Source: Bacteroidales bacterium (GTDB lineage Bacteria; Bacteroidota; Bacteroidia; Bacteroidales; UBA932). Taken from it: a stretch of DNA of 64,000 nucleotides. The DNA lies in the NCBI GenBank assembly GCA_017445755.1, contig JAFSSE010000008.1, forward strand, positions 1 through 64,000, written 5' to 3'. How positions within the stretch are numbered: the first letter of the stretch is position 1; each line of letters begins with the position of its first letter. A program made the position numbers and the translations under genes. Below the pieces are notes generated by a model, which was not told the origin of the DNA, did no database searches, and worked only from the letters and a program-made list of their open reading frames with translations. This document shows positions 1 through 8,828 of the stretch, piece after piece.

Positions 1-35
1 AACGGAGTCCCCCCGGCATCCCATACCCCTCCCTA

Positions 36-70
36 CAAAAAAAAGAGGTCAACTCACTTTTGAGTCAACC
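36..70 (-). terminator. Rho-independent terminator, leftward
   Basis: Read on the minus strand, a 10-bp stem (arms 61-70 and 47-56, with two G-U wobbles and a 4-nt loop) is followed by TC and eight T residues. It lies about 170 nt downstream of the cobalamin-riboswitch-like element. It could be that element's expression platform, or simply the terminator of the MFS-ROK operon. No competing antiterminator stem was worked out. Confidence 0.6.
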
Positions 71-239
71 ACTTTTCATTTTTGGGTCGGACTATCGTGG
101 CGCGCAAATAGCTTATATCCAGTATTTTATCAAAAACGACGTACCTTGTAACGCGTACGTCATTTTGCGTAAAGAGTCATGTGATAATTGGTTACGCGCC
201 ACTGCATTTTCAGGGTTTTCGCGACGCGAAGCAGTGAGG

Positions 240-345
240 CGGCGGCAGGTGTCCTGGCTGACGTCGGAAAAGGGCGGGGCTTTACCGCCTCGGGTCGCTT
301 CGCGGCTAACTCCTCGTTTTTTAGCCGGCACCCTCTTTAGATTTT
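240..345 (-). ncRNA. Cobalamin-riboswitch-like RNA, reduced core
   Basis: The minus strand carries the two ends of the B12 riboswitch consensus. GGTGCC (complement of 327-332) is followed by a GGCTAA/TTAGCC hairpin. The 3' block AGCCAGGACACCTGCC (complement of 244-259) matches the conserved CAGGAGACCTGCC box with one change. A further CACTGC/GCAGTG hairpin follows at 200-236 and a terminator at 36-70. The usual middle blocks (AGGGAA, GGTG, CCGC-ACTGT) are not recognisable; the interval holds only a short GC-rich stem. It points to a gene left of the window, for which a B12 transporter is the usual target. It could be an unusual or degenerate cobalamin riboswitch; a chance resemblance is not excluded. 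Confidence 0.5.
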
Positions 346-364
346 TTGTCCTCTCGAGTCGTCC

Positions 365-1333
365 CTACAGCTCCCAGGCGAGGGCTGAGGCGCCGAGGAT
401 GGCGGCATCGGATTCCTTCAGCTGGGAGAAAAGGATTTTCACCTTGTCCCGCCAGAGCGGAAGGACATTCTCATTCATCGCCTTCAGGGTCGGCTCATAG
501 AGGAACTCCTTCGCCCGGGCAAGGCCGCCGAAGAGGACAATCGCCTCCGGAGCGCTGAATTCCACAAAGTCCGCAAGCTTCTGCCCGAGAATCTTTCCGG
601 TATATTCGAAGACCTTACGGGCAAGGGCATCCCCATGGACAGCCGCCTCATAGACGTCCTTCGAGGTGATTTCCGGGACGGATCTCAGCGAGGAGGGCTC
701 ATCCGTCAGCTCCAGCCACTCACGGGCTGTACGCGCCACTCCGATGGCGGAGCAATAGGCCTCGAGGCAGCCGGTCTTCCCGCAGCCGCAGGGACGGCCA
801 TTGTAACGGACGGCGCAGGTATGGCCCAGTTCCCCGGCGAAACCGTCGGATCCATAGACCACATCCCCATTGATTACGATTCCGGAGCCGACACCGGTAC
901 CGAGGGTAATCATTATGAAATGCTTCATTCCCTTCGCAACGCCGTAGGTCATTTCGCCGACGGCCGCCGCATTGGCGTCATTGGTAAGGGACACCGGAAT
1001 CCCGCCAACAGCCGCGGAAAGCATTTTTGCAAAGTCCACCGAGCCGTGGGAAGCCCAAGAGAGATTCGGTGCAAAGGCGATTGTACCGGTGTAGTAGTTC
1101 CCGTTCGGGGCGCCGACTCCGATTCCCCGGATGCGGCCTTCCATTCCGGCCTCAGCGACAAGCGAGCGGACGGCTTCCGCCAGCTCCGCGATGACGACCT
1201 CAGCGGAAGGGTCGCTGCTGGTCTTTATGACTTTCTGGGCGAGGACATCGCCACGGGCGTCCACGACGCCGAGTTTGCAGGTCTGGCCACCGATGTCGAT
1301 GCCGACTACGTGATCTTTCTCTTTCGAAGCCAT
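365..1333 (-). CDS. ROK family sugar kinase (glucokinase-like)
   Basis: This 322-residue cytoplasmic protein is a ROK-family sugar kinase. DIGG at residues 13-16 is the first phosphate-binding motif. NDAN at 118-121 carries the likely catalytic Asp119. A glycine-rich LGTGVGSG follows at 144-151, His171 begins the zinc site, and the cysteine cluster CGCGKTGCLE at 182-191 is the ROK signature. ROK kinases phosphorylate glucose, fructose, N-acetylglucosamine or N-acetylmannosamine; the sequence does not let me choose. The gene follows a sugar MFS transporter with a 3-bp gap and is almost certainly co-transcribed with it, which suggests that the kinase traps an imported hexose. It has no DNA-binding N-terminus, so it is an enzyme rather than a ROK repressor. 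Confidence 0.9.
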   Translation of the reverse strand: MASKEKDHVVGIDIGGQTCKLGVVDARGDVLAQKVIKTSSDPSAEVVIAELAEAVRSLVAEAGMEGRIRGIGVGAPNGNYYTGTIAFAPNLSWASHGSVDFAKMLSAAVGGIPVSLTNDANAAAVGEMTYGVAKGMKHFIMITLGTGVGSGIVINGDVVYGSDGFAGELGHTCAVRYNGRPCGCGKTGCLEAYCSAIGVARTAREWLELTDEPSSLRSVPEITSKDVYEAAVHGDALARKVFEYTGKILGQKLADFVEFSAPEAIVLFGGLARAKEFLYEPTLKAMNENVLPLWRDKVKILFSQLKESDAAILGASALAWEL

Positions 1334-1336
1334 GAT

Positions 1337-2614
1337 TTACGCCTCTTTTTTAACCCTGGAGCCGATAAGGGCGAACCAGAGGATATAGACAAGGTAAATA
1401 ATTATGAGCCAGTAGCTGTTGAGGAAGCCGAGGGCGTCGGCAACCGCTCCCTGGACAATCGGAAGGATACCGCCGCCGACCACCATGGTCATGAAGATGC
1501 CGGAAGCGATGGCGGTGTATTTTCCAAGACCCTCGACCGAAAGGTTGAAAATGGCTCCCCACATAATCGAGGTGCAGAGTCCGCAGAGCACCATGAAGAG
1601 GATGCTGACAGGGACCTGGGCCTTGAAGAGGGTTATGGTAAGGGATGAGGGGAGGAAGATGGCAAGGAGAAGGAAGGCGATTCCGGCGATGCTGACGGTG
1701 GAGACCATCATCTTGCTGGAAACCCTGGCGCCGATTGAGCCGCCGATAAGACGGCCGACAAGCATCAGGAACCAGTAGGCCCCTACAAAGGTGCCGGCAA
1801 TGCCCGCCGCGAGACCGAGGCCGCCTTCGGCTGCTCCCGTTGTCATGTAAAGGTTCGCGATATTGGGGATACCGACCTCAACGCCGATGTAAACGAAGAT
1901 GGCGATGATTCCGAGGAGGAGGTTGCGGTGCTTAAGGGCGCCCTTGACGCTCGAAAGCACACCTTCTCCCTCCGTTTTCTCACCGCGCTCTTCCGCTTCC
2001 TTCGCCGCTTCAAGCTCCGGCTCGGGGATGGAGGAGAGGAGGATGATCACAAAGGCGAGGGCGAAGATTCCCATGGCCACGAAAAGGGCGGGATTGACAT
2101 CCTTGATTGAGGTCTCGGCAGTCACGTCTCCGATAAGGATTCCGGCGAACCAGGGCACGATGGTGGCACCGATGGAATTGCAGGAACCGCCGAACTGGAT
2201 CAGCTGGTTACCGCGGTTGCCGCCACCGCCGAGGGTGTTGAGCATAGGATTCACAACGGTATTGAGCATACACATCGAGAAGCCCGAAATCAGGGCGCCG
2301 AGGAGGTACACCCAGTAGTTACCGAATACGCCCGAAAGGAAGGAGACGAGGACACCGCAGAAACCGACGCCCACAGCCGTCAGGGAAGTTACCTTATAAC
2401 CCCTTTTCTTCAGGAAGAGTCCCGCCGGAATACCGAGGAAGGCATAGGCGAAGAAGTTCATGAAATTACCGAGCTGGGACATGGCGTTGGAAGCGCCGAA
2501 CTGGGCCTTGGCGATGATGCCCATAGGATTCTGGAGTCCCGTCACGAAGGCGATCATAAAGAAGAGGAAGTACATGATCGCAATCGCGAAGACATTGCCT
2601 TTTTTCTGTGACAT
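1337..2614 (-). CDS. Sugar MFS transporter (FucP/GluP-like)
   Basis: This 425-residue inner-membrane protein has about twelve hydrophobic segments and a central cytoplasmic loop rich in Glu and Lys near residues 205-225. The N-terminal half resembles the FucP/glucose-galactose MFS group: a conserved NPMLN stretch after helix 4, then a Gln/Asn-rich QLIQFGGSCNSIG region that aligns with the sugar-binding helix of FucP-type symporters. It probably imports a hexose with protons or sodium. It is the first gene of a two-gene operon with the ROK kinase. A TACCTTTG promoter element sits about 50 bp upstream of the start (2664-2671). The substrate is not determinable from sequence. Confidence 0.88.
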   Translation of the reverse strand: MSQKKGNVFAIAIMYFLFFMIAFVTGLQNPMGIIAKAQFGASNAMSQLGNFMNFFAYAFLGIPAGLFLKKRGYKVTSLTAVGVGFCGVLVSFLSGVFGNYWVYLLGALISGFSMCMLNTVVNPMLNTLGGGGNRGNQLIQFGGSCNSIGATIVPWFAGILIGDVTAETSIKDVNPALFVAMGIFALAFVIILLSSIPEPELEAAKEAEERGEKTEGEGVLSSVKGALKHRNLLLGIIAIFVYIGVEVGIPNIANLYMTTGAAEGGLGLAAGIAGTFVGAYWFLMLVGRLIGGSIGARVSSKMMVSTVSIAGIAFLLLAIFLPSSLTITLFKAQVPVSILFMVLCGLCTSIMWGAIFNLSVEGLGKYTAIASGIFMTMVVGGGILPIVQGAVADALGFLNSYWLIIIYLVYILWFALIGSRVKKEA

Positions 2615-2663
2615 GGTTAGTTTTGTTTTATTATTGTTTTATTGTTTTCCGTTTCACGGTTTT

Positions 2664-2671
2664 CAAAGGTA
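2664..2671 (-). promoter_or_regulatory. Bacteroidetes -7 element for MFS-ROK operon
   Basis: The minus strand reads TACCTTTG, a match to TAnnTTTG, about 50 bp upstream of the MFS start. No clear -33 TTTG was found. It lies only about 25 bp from the divergent -7 element of the GH9 gene, so the two promoters share their upstream region. Confidence 0.5.
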
Positions 2672-2695
2672 AGAATTTTTCAGATAAAAAATAAC

Positions 2696-2703
2696 TACCT
2701 TTG
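2696..2703 (+). promoter_or_regulatory. Bacteroidetes -7 element for GH9 gene
   Basis: TACCTTTG lies 17 bp before the ATG at 2721, so the predicted leader is only about 10 nt. A run of T at 2676-2680 sits near the -33 position, but there is no clean TTTG. Confidence 0.55.
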
Positions 2704-2720
2704 CCGAAAAGCCGCCCCGA

Positions 2721-5177
2721 ATGAAAAGAATTCTGACAATCCTTCTTCTCCTTTTCCCCGTCCTGGGATCAGCCACCTCCGTCATCCGAATCAACCAGCT
2801 CGGCTATCTTCCCTCCTCGACGAAGATTGCCGTACTGATGACAACCGACGATTCTGAGGTCCCGATGTTCATCCTGGAGGACGTATTTACGGGAGCCCAT
2901 GCCTTCGCCGCCCCCGTCGAGAAGACCGGGCCTCTGGGTAAGATGAAAGCGACTTACCGGCTGGATTTCAGCGACTTCGACCGTCCGGGGGCATATCGCA
3001 TCAAGGCCGGGAACGCCGTATCGGACGTTTTCCCAATCGGCGACGACGTATATAAGGGAACGGCGGATTTCGTACTGAATTACATGAGGCAGCAGCGATG
3101 CGGATACAACCCCTACCATCGGGACAGCTGCCATACAAAAGACGGATACATAGTGTACCATCCGACAAAGGACTCCCTGAGAATCGACGTCAGGGGTGGC
3201 TGGCACGACGCCTCGGACATGCTCCAGTACACTACCACTTCGGCAAACGCCCTCTATCAGATGATGTTCGCCTTTGAAGAATACCCGGAGGTCTTTTCCG
3301 ACACCCACCGCTCCGACGGGACTCCCGGGGCCAACGGCATTCCGGACATAGTGGACGAGATACGCTGGGGTATGGACTGGCTCTCCAGAATGAACCCGGA
3401 GCCAGGCGAATTCTACAACCAGATTGCCGACGATAGGGACCATGTCGGAATGAGGCGGCCCCACGACGACGTCGCCGACTACGGCTGGGGCAAAAACAAC
3501 GGCCGGCCGGTCTATTTCTGCAGCGGGGAGCCCCAGATGCGCGGGCGAAAGCAGGGGCTTTTCAATGCCACGACCGGCGTAGCGTCCACAACCGGGAAAT
3601 TCTGCTCCTCCTTTTCCGCGGGAGCCCGGATCCTGGCCCCCTATGATCCGGAATTCGCCATCTCACTGAAGGAAAAGGCCCTCGACGCCTATGAACTCGG
3701 AGTAAAGAAACCGGGCGCCTGCCAGACCGCCTCCGTGCTCTCTCCCTATATCTATGAGGAGGACAACTGGGTGGACGACATGGAACTCGCCGCGATGGAG
3801 CTTTACCGCAGCACCGGGGACGGGAAATACCGGAGCGCGGCCATAGAATACGGCAGGAGGGAGCCGGTGACCCCCTGGATGGGCGCGGACAGTGCCCGCC
3901 ACTACCAGTGGTATCCGTTCATGAACATGGGCCATTACCGGCTCGCCGCCTCCGGCAGCGAAGAATTCGTCCGGAACCTCAGGGCCGGCATCGTCCGAAC
4001 ATACGAAAAGGCGAAGGACTCCCCCTTCCTCTACGGAATACCCTCAATCTGGTGCTCCAACAACCTCACGGTCGCGATGCTCTCCCAGTGCATCCTCTAC
4101 CGCCGCCTCTCCGGGGACCGGAGCTTCGAAAAGATGGAGGGAGCGCTCCGGGACTGGCTTCTCGGCTGCAATCCCTGGGGCGTGAGCATGATTGTAGAGC
4201 TGCCCCTCGGGGGGACCTATCCCCTCGAACCCCACTCCTGCCTCTCCTCCCTGAAAATCGGGAACACCACCGGAGGACTCGTCGACGGCCCCGTCTATGA
4301 GACCATCTTCGGATCGCTCCGGGGAGTCTCCCTTGACGGAGGGAACGACTACGCCGAATTCCAGCCCGGGCGCATGGTCTATCACGACTGCCTCCACGAC
4401 TACTCGACCAACGAGCCGACCATGGACGGAACCGCCTCCCTGACTTTCCCGCTGGCCTATTATGAACATGAAGGGAAAATGCACTGCGACCGGAACGTGC
4501 GCTTCGAGGGCGGCATTTACCGGACCGATCCGTCCGTAAAGCGGATATCCCTCGTATTCACGGCCGCGGACCGCGCCGACGGGGCGGAAACCATAATCAG
4601 CACCCTCCGGAAAAAGGGCGTAAAGGGCTCATTCTTCTTTACCGGGGAGTTTTTCGACCTCTACCCGGATGTCGTCCGGCGCCTTCTCGCGGACGGCCAT
4701 TACGTCGGCAGCCACAGCTACGGCCACCTCCTCTACAGCTCCTGGGAAAACCGCGACAGCATGCTTGTAACAAAGGAGGAATTCATGGAAGACATGGTAA
4801 GGAGCTACCGCAAGATGGCCGAATTCGGGATTACTCCGGGGAATGCGCCCTTCTTTATCCCTCCATACGAGCACTATAACGGAAAAGTTGCCTCCTGGGC
4901 CCGTGAAATGGGGCTTCAGATTGTAAATTATACTCCCGGGACCCTTACGAACGGAGACTATACGACCCCCTCCATGAAGCGCTATTTCAGCTCGAAGGAT
5001 ATCTGGGACCGGGTCATGAAAGTTGAAAAAGAGGAAGGGCTCGGCGGCCATATCATGCTCATCCACTTCGGAACAGACCCGGAGCGAACCGACAAATTCT
5101 ACTCCCGTCTCGGCCGCCTTATCGACACCCTCCGACGCAAAGGATATTCCTTCGTTCCCCTTGCAGATGCCATTTAA
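2721..5177 (+). CDS. GH9 glycoside hydrolase fused to CE4-like domain
   Basis: This 818-residue secreted protein has a signal peptide (residues 1-18), an N-terminal Ig-like CelD_N domain (about 20-105), then a GH9 (alpha/alpha)6 catalytic domain to about 590. GGWHDASD at 159-166 is the GH9 signature that carries the catalytic base, and NEPTMDG near the domain end is where the GH9 acid usually lies. The last 210 residues resemble NodB/CE4 polysaccharide deacetylases: HSYGH at 665-669 matches the metal-binding HxxxH, and LIHFG near the end matches the last motif. The usual TFDD motif is replaced by FTAADRAD at 613-620, so deacetylase activity is uncertain; Asp620 may substitute. GH9 enzymes are endo- or exo-beta-1,4-glucanases or xyloglucanases. 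There is no SusCD partner beside it. Confidence 0.88.
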   Translation: MKRILTILLLLFPVLGSATSVIRINQLGYLPSSTKIAVLMTTDDSEVPMFILEDVFTGAHAFAAPVEKTGPLGKMKATYRLDFSDFDRPGAYRIKAGNAVSDVFPIGDDVYKGTADFVLNYMRQQRCGYNPYHRDSCHTKDGYIVYHPTKDSLRIDVRGGWHDASDMLQYTTTSANALYQMMFAFEEYPEVFSDTHRSDGTPGANGIPDIVDEIRWGMDWLSRMNPEPGEFYNQIADDRDHVGMRRPHDDVADYGWGKNNGRPVYFCSGEPQMRGRKQGLFNATTGVASTTGKFCSSFSAGARILAPYDPEFAISLKEKALDAYELGVKKPGACQTASVLSPYIYEEDNWVDDMELAAMELYRSTGDGKYRSAAIEYGRREPVTPWMGADSARHYQWYPFMNMGHYRLAASGSEEFVRNLRAGIVRTYEKAKDSPFLYGIPSIWCSNNLTVAMLSQCILYRRLSGDRSFEKMEGALRDWLLGCNPWGVSMIVELPLGGTYPLEPHSCLSSLKIGNTTGGLVDGPVYETIFGSLRGVSLDGGNDYAEFQPGRMVYHDCLHDYSTNEPTMDGTASLTFPLAYYEHEGKMHCDRNVRFEGGIYRTDPSVKRISLVFTAADRADGAETIISTLRKKGVKGSFFFTGEFFDLYPDVVRRLLADGHYVGSHSYGHLLYSSWENRDSMLVTKEEFMEDMVRSYRKMAEFGITPGNAPFFIPPYEHYNGKVASWAREMGLQIVNYTPGTLTNGDYTTPSMKRYFSSKDIWDRVMKVEKEEGLGGHIMLIHFGTDPERTDKFYSRLGRLIDTLRRKGYSFVPLADAI

Positions 5178-5184
5178 TCCGTTA

Positions 5185-5215
5185 TTTGCGGGACGAAAAA
5201 TGTTTTGTACCTTTG
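5185..5215 (+). promoter_or_regulatory. Promoter with -33 TTTG and -7 TACCTTTG
   Basis: TTTG at 5185-5188, a 19-bp spacer and TACCTTTG at 5208-5215 form a full Bacteroidetes sigma-ABfr promoter. Transcription should start near 5222. This rules out upstream start codons for the antiporter and supports the ATG at 5276. Confidence 0.75.
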
Positions 5216-5275
5216 CACCCTATGGCGGGAATCAATACCGAAGATACACGTAAACATAGCATCTCCCCGAAGAAG

Positions 5276-6541
5276 ATGAACGGCTGGCTCGCCCTGAGCC
5301 CGCTCTTTGTCTTCCTCGCCGTTTATGCAATTTCATCGCTCCTCGCCCACGACTTCTACAAGGTCCCTATCACCGCTTCCTTCATCGTGGCCTCCGCCTA
5401 TGCCCTGGCTATCACTGGCGGAGCGGGAGGGCTCGACGGAAGGATATCCATCTTCTCCCGGGGCGCCGGGGAGCCGAACGTCCTCCTGATGATATGGATT
5501 TTCGTCCTCGCGGGCGCCTTTGCAGCCACCGCAAAGGACATCGGGGCCATTGACGCGACAGTCAATTTCACCTTGAAGATACTGCCCGGGAAGCTGCTCT
5601 TCGCAGGGCTCTTCCTCGCCTCCTGCTTTATTTCCATGGCCATCGGAACGAGCGTCGGGACCATCGTAGCCCTTGTTCCCGTCGCCTGCGGCATCGCGGC
5701 GGAAACCGGCGCCGACACGGCGTACATGACCGCCATAATCGTCGGCGGCGCCTTCTTCGGGGACAACCTCTCCTTCATCTCGGACACGACAATCGCCGCT
5801 ACTAAGACCCAGGGCTGCGCCATGAAGGACAAGTTCAGGGCCAACCTCGGCATCGCCGCCCCCGCCGCCATCCTGGTAACCGCCATCTATGTCTTCCAGG
5901 GACTCCAGGTAAGCGCCGAACCTGTCGTGGAAGCAATCGACTGGGTCAAGATGATCCCCTACCTTCTCGTAATAGTCCTGGCCGTGGCGGGTATGAACGT
6001 CGTCGCTGTCCTCGCCATCGGCATCCTGATCAACTGCATCCTCGGGCTCATCTACGGCTCGTTCGACTGGGTCGGCTTCATGGCCTCCGCCGGAGCGGGC
6101 ATCAGCGGGATGGGGGAACTCATCCTCGTCACCATGCTGGCCGGAGGAATGCTGGAACTGATCCGCTACAATGGAGGGGTCGATTTTCTCCTCTCCCTCC
6201 TTACCCGCCGCATAAGGACCCGCCGCGGTGCGCAGCTGAGCATCGCCGCCCTGGTAAGCTTAGCCAACCTCTGCACGGCCAACAATACTATCGCCATCCT
6301 GACAAGCGGCGGCATAGCCCGTGACATTTCCACGCGCTTCGAGATTCCGGCAAAACGGACCGCCTCCCTTCTCGACACCTTCTCCTGTCTCGTCCAGGGA
6401 ATCCTCCCCTACGGAGCCCAGCTCCTGATGGCAACCGGCCTCGCCAAGGTCTCTGGAGAAGCGATCATTGGCCATCTCTACTATCCCTTCGCCCTCGGTT
6501 TGGCAGCCCTCGGCGCCATTTTCCTGACAGGAAAGAAATGA
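5276..6541 (+). CDS. NhaC-type Na+/H+ antiporter family protein
   Basis: This 421-residue inner-membrane protein has about ten to twelve hydrophobic helices. Features of the NhaC/ion-transporter superfamily include the small-residue segment SMAIGTSVGTIVALVPVA and GGAFFGDNLSFISDTT, whose polar residues lie within a membrane segment. Members exchange Na+ for H+ or carry organic ions such as malate/lactate; the substrate is unclear here. I chose the ATG at 5276 (MNGWLAL) because the promoter at 5185-5215 puts the RNA start near 5222 and a GAAGAAG purine stretch precedes this ATG; in-frame starts at 5186 and 5222 lie before or at the RNA start. Its last 4 bp overlap queH, so the two are probably translated together. 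Confidence 0.85.
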   Translation: MNGWLALSPLFVFLAVYAISSLLAHDFYKVPITASFIVASAYALAITGGAGGLDGRISIFSRGAGEPNVLLMIWIFVLAGAFAATAKDIGAIDATVNFTLKILPGKLLFAGLFLASCFISMAIGTSVGTIVALVPVACGIAAETGADTAYMTAIIVGGAFFGDNLSFISDTTIAATKTQGCAMKDKFRANLGIAAPAAILVTAIYVFQGLQVSAEPVVEAIDWVKMIPYLLVIVLAVAGMNVVAVLAIGILINCILGLIYGSFDWVGFMASAGAGISGMGELILVTMLAGGMLELIRYNGGVDFLLSLLTRRIRTRRGAQLSIAALVSLANLCTANNTIAILTSGGIARDISTRFEIPAKRTASLLDTFSCLVQGILPYGAQLLMATGLAKVSGEAIIGHLYYPFALGLAALGAIFLTGKK

Positions 6542-7152
6542 AAAAGAGGGAAAAAGAACTTCTCCATCTCCCGGAGCCGGGTGAGAGGGTGCTGCTTCAC
6601 GCCTGCTGCGCCCCCTGTTCGAGCGCAATTGTCGAGTACCTCGTCGGAAAGGGTATCCGTCCGACAATTTTCTATTCCAACTCGAACATTAGCCCGAAAG
6701 CGGAATACGGGCGGCGCCTCAGTGAGTGCCTGCGTTACGCGGAGCACTGGGGGCTCGAAATAGTGGAAGACACCTATGACCACAGGGACTGGCTCTGCAT
6801 TTCCAAGGGTCTGGAGAAGGAGCCGGAGCGGGGCAGGCGCTGCCTGGAATGCTTCCGATACCGGCTGACCAGGGCGGCGGAATATGCGTCCAAAAACGGC
6901 TTCAGATATCTCGCAACGACCCTCGCCTCCTCCCGCTGGAAGGACCTCTCCCAGGTCAACGAGGCCGGATCCTGGGCATGCTCCCTCTTTCCCGGCGTTA
7001 CATGGTGGGACAGGAACTGGCGGAAAGGCGGGCTCCAGGAGCGTAGGAATGAACTTATCCGGGAATTTGGTTTCTATAATCAGCAGTTCTGCGGCTGCGA
7101 ATTCTCCCCCCGGGGAGAGGATCAGCGGACCTCGAAAGAAGAGGTCGAGTAA
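6538..7152 (+). CDS. queH: Epoxyqueuosine reductase QueH
   Basis: This 204-residue protein is QueH (formerly DUF208), the non-cobalamin enzyme that reduces epoxyqueuosine to queuosine in tRNA. HACCAPC (21-27), GRRCLECF (99-106) and FCGC (184-187) supply the conserved cysteines C23, C24, C27, C102, C105, C185 and C187 that bind iron and the Fe-S cluster. Length is normal. It overlaps the antiporter stop by 4 bp (ATGA), so it depends on that transcript. Its 3' end overlaps the converging MG2-like gene by 31 bp, leaving no space for a separate terminator. Confidence 0.92.
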   Translation: MKKREKELLHLPEPGERVLLHACCAPCSSAIVEYLVGKGIRPTIFYSNSNISPKAEYGRRLSECLRYAEHWGLEIVEDTYDHRDWLCISKGLEKEPERGRRCLECFRYRLTRAAEYASKNGFRYLATTLASSRWKDLSQVNEAGSWACSLFPGVTWWDRNWRKGGLQERRNELIREFGFYNQQFCGCEFSPRGEDQRTSKEEVE

Positions 7153-8828
7153 ACCGGATTCCCTTCCGAATCAAGGCCTTCGACAACTACCCTGAAAACC
7201 CCGGGATAAGACGGGGTGCGCACTTCAATGCGCCTCTCCTCACCGGCTTCCACAGAAATCTGAGGGTGCCAGTAAAGGGTCTGGCGAAGATCTTCCGCCC
7301 CGGAAACCGGGCGGGTAAGAGCGACGGGATAGGATGCTCCTTCAAAGTCGACGACCCTGGTCTTGTCTGAAAACCGAAGTGCGGTAATGCTGTTTTTGGT
7401 GGTGACGAAATTGATTACGCCGTTGAAAACCCGCTGCCCCAGCAGATACGGCCTCTGATACACCTCAACGTCCGAAATGAGCATGGCGTCGAAGTCAATT
7501 AGCCGTTTCTGGTCGGACATGGGAACTCCGTCCATAAGGACCAGGACATTGCCCCTGAAGGACCAGATCTTCCCTGCCGAATCACCCATCAGGATGGTGA
7601 AATAGCGGGTGTCTTTCCGCTTGCTGCCGGCAAGGCGGACTTCGGGAATTATCTCCACCACGAGTTCCTCCATGGTCGGGAAACGGGTGTAATCATCCAG
7701 ATGGTACCGCTTGCACTCCCCTGCCGAGAGCAGAAGGTTGGGGCGGACCGGAAGGAATTCGAAGAGGGTGTCGAGGTTCATCCGCGAATAGGACCGGAGG
7801 GCACGGTGCCTCTCCCGGAGGGAAGACCTTAGGGCCGTGGAAAGCTTAAGCGGAGGAACCGGTTCCGCATCCATACCGATAAACGGGGACTTCAGGACCA
7901 TATGACCCTGGAGCCCTTCGTCTGCCCCGACAACCTCGCAGACGATTTCCCGGTGGCCGTAGATATTGTTCGTGTTGAATACCATTGACCCGTCCGGGGA
8001 GACAGTGGAAGAATAGATGTCAGATTCCGCGCCGGAAGATGAGATAAAGGCGGTAATGCCGGCTTCGGAGGCGATGGATTGCCAATCGGTGCCGGAGAGC
8101 CGTGCATAGAGGATCTCACCGTCGGAGTCCGGGGTGAACCCGCCCCTGAAGGAGACGCTGCCGCTTTCCGGGAGATTCCGGAGGAAGGAGGCCATTCCAC
8201 CATTCACCTCCGCAGGAGAGATATCGTCTTCCTTGAATACCGAAACGCTCAGGGAGGCCGCCTTCCCTTCGGAATTGTCGAGTATGACGGGGAGGACCCC
8301 GTTTACGGCGGCGGAGCGCTTGAAACTAAGCCGGAGCGAGCCGGAAGGTTCTTTTCCCTTCTCAGGAGTAGAGGCGAAACCATCTTCCGGAACCACACTT
8401 ACCCCTCCTTTCACCCGGTCGGAAGACTGGGTGTTGTATATCGAAAGAACCCTGGAACCGGCAAGATAACCGGTACCTTCTTCATTGCGGTTCTGCGTCG
8501 TATAAGCATAAAGCCGGTAGTTTCCCGTCGGAAGGGTCGAAGGGAGCATGATAAGTCCTGATCCGCGGCCCGCGATCAGGGCAATCCTCGCCTGGACACT
8601 CCTGATCCCCGGAGCGGAGAGTTCCAGATATGCCACACTGCTCAGGGAAGAGTAACGGGGCGTCCCGGAGACGTCGAGGCAGAACAGGGAGCAGAAAACC
8701 GGCTCGCCTGCGACATAGACTTCACGGTCGGTGGAAACGTATATGCGCTCCACTACATTATTCCCAGCCGCAGTAAACCCGGCGGCAAGGACAAAAGCAA
8801 AAACAAAGAACAATCTCTTCATCATCAT
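7122..8828 (-). CDS. MG2-like secreted protein with TonB plug-like region
   Basis: This 568-residue protein has a signal peptide (to about residue 22) and an N-terminal macroglobulin MG2-like beta domain: the run IYVSTDREVYVAGEPVF opens it, and a LPTGNYRLYAYTTQN stretch follows. Such domains occur in Bacteroidetes surface proteins that resemble alpha-2-macroglobulin. Around residues 440-485, VLVLMDGVPMSD... and GVINFVTTK resemble the plug of TonB receptors, but there is no barrel. It is the last gene of a three-gene operon behind a TonB-dependent receptor and a DUF4249 lipoprotein; its ATG overlaps the DUF4249 stop (8825-8828). I infer a periplasmic or surface accessory of the receptor; the ligand is unknown. 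Confidence 0.7.
   Translation of the reverse strand: MMMKRLFFVFAFVLAAGFTAAGNNVVERIYVSTDREVYVAGEPVFCSLFCLDVSGTPRYSSLSSVAYLELSAPGIRSVQARIALIAGRGSGLIMLPSTLPTGNYRLYAYTTQNRNEEGTGYLAGSRVLSIYNTQSSDRVKGGVSVVPEDGFASTPEKGKEPSGSLRLSFKRSAAVNGVLPVILDNSEGKAASLSVSVFKEDDISPAEVNGGMASFLRNLPESGSVSFRGGFTPDSDGEILYARLSGTDWQSIASEAGITAFISSSGAESDIYSSTVSPDGSMVFNTNNIYGHREIVCEVVGADEGLQGHMVLKSPFIGMDAEPVPPLKLSTALRSSLRERHRALRSYSRMNLDTLFEFLPVRPNLLLSAGECKRYHLDDYTRFPTMEELVVEIIPEVRLAGSKRKDTRYFTILMGDSAGKIWSFRGNVLVLMDGVPMSDQKRLIDFDAMLISDVEVYQRPYLLGQRVFNGVINFVTTKNSITALRFSDKTRVVDFEGASYPVALTRPVSGAEDLRQTLYWHPQISVEAGEERRIEVRTPSYPGVFRVVVEGLDSEGNPVYSTSSFEVR

Noticed and set aside
60..500. 146-residue plus-strand reading frame and a 72-residue minus-strand frame (113-331) at the left edge
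   Set aside because: The translations are low in similarity to any protein type, the plus frame runs into the kinase gene's opposite strand, and the region is better explained by structured RNA.
635..1648. 337-residue plus-strand frame opposite the ROK kinase and MFS genes
   Set aside because: It is an antisense shadow of two well-supported genes; it has no signal, motif or promoter of its own.
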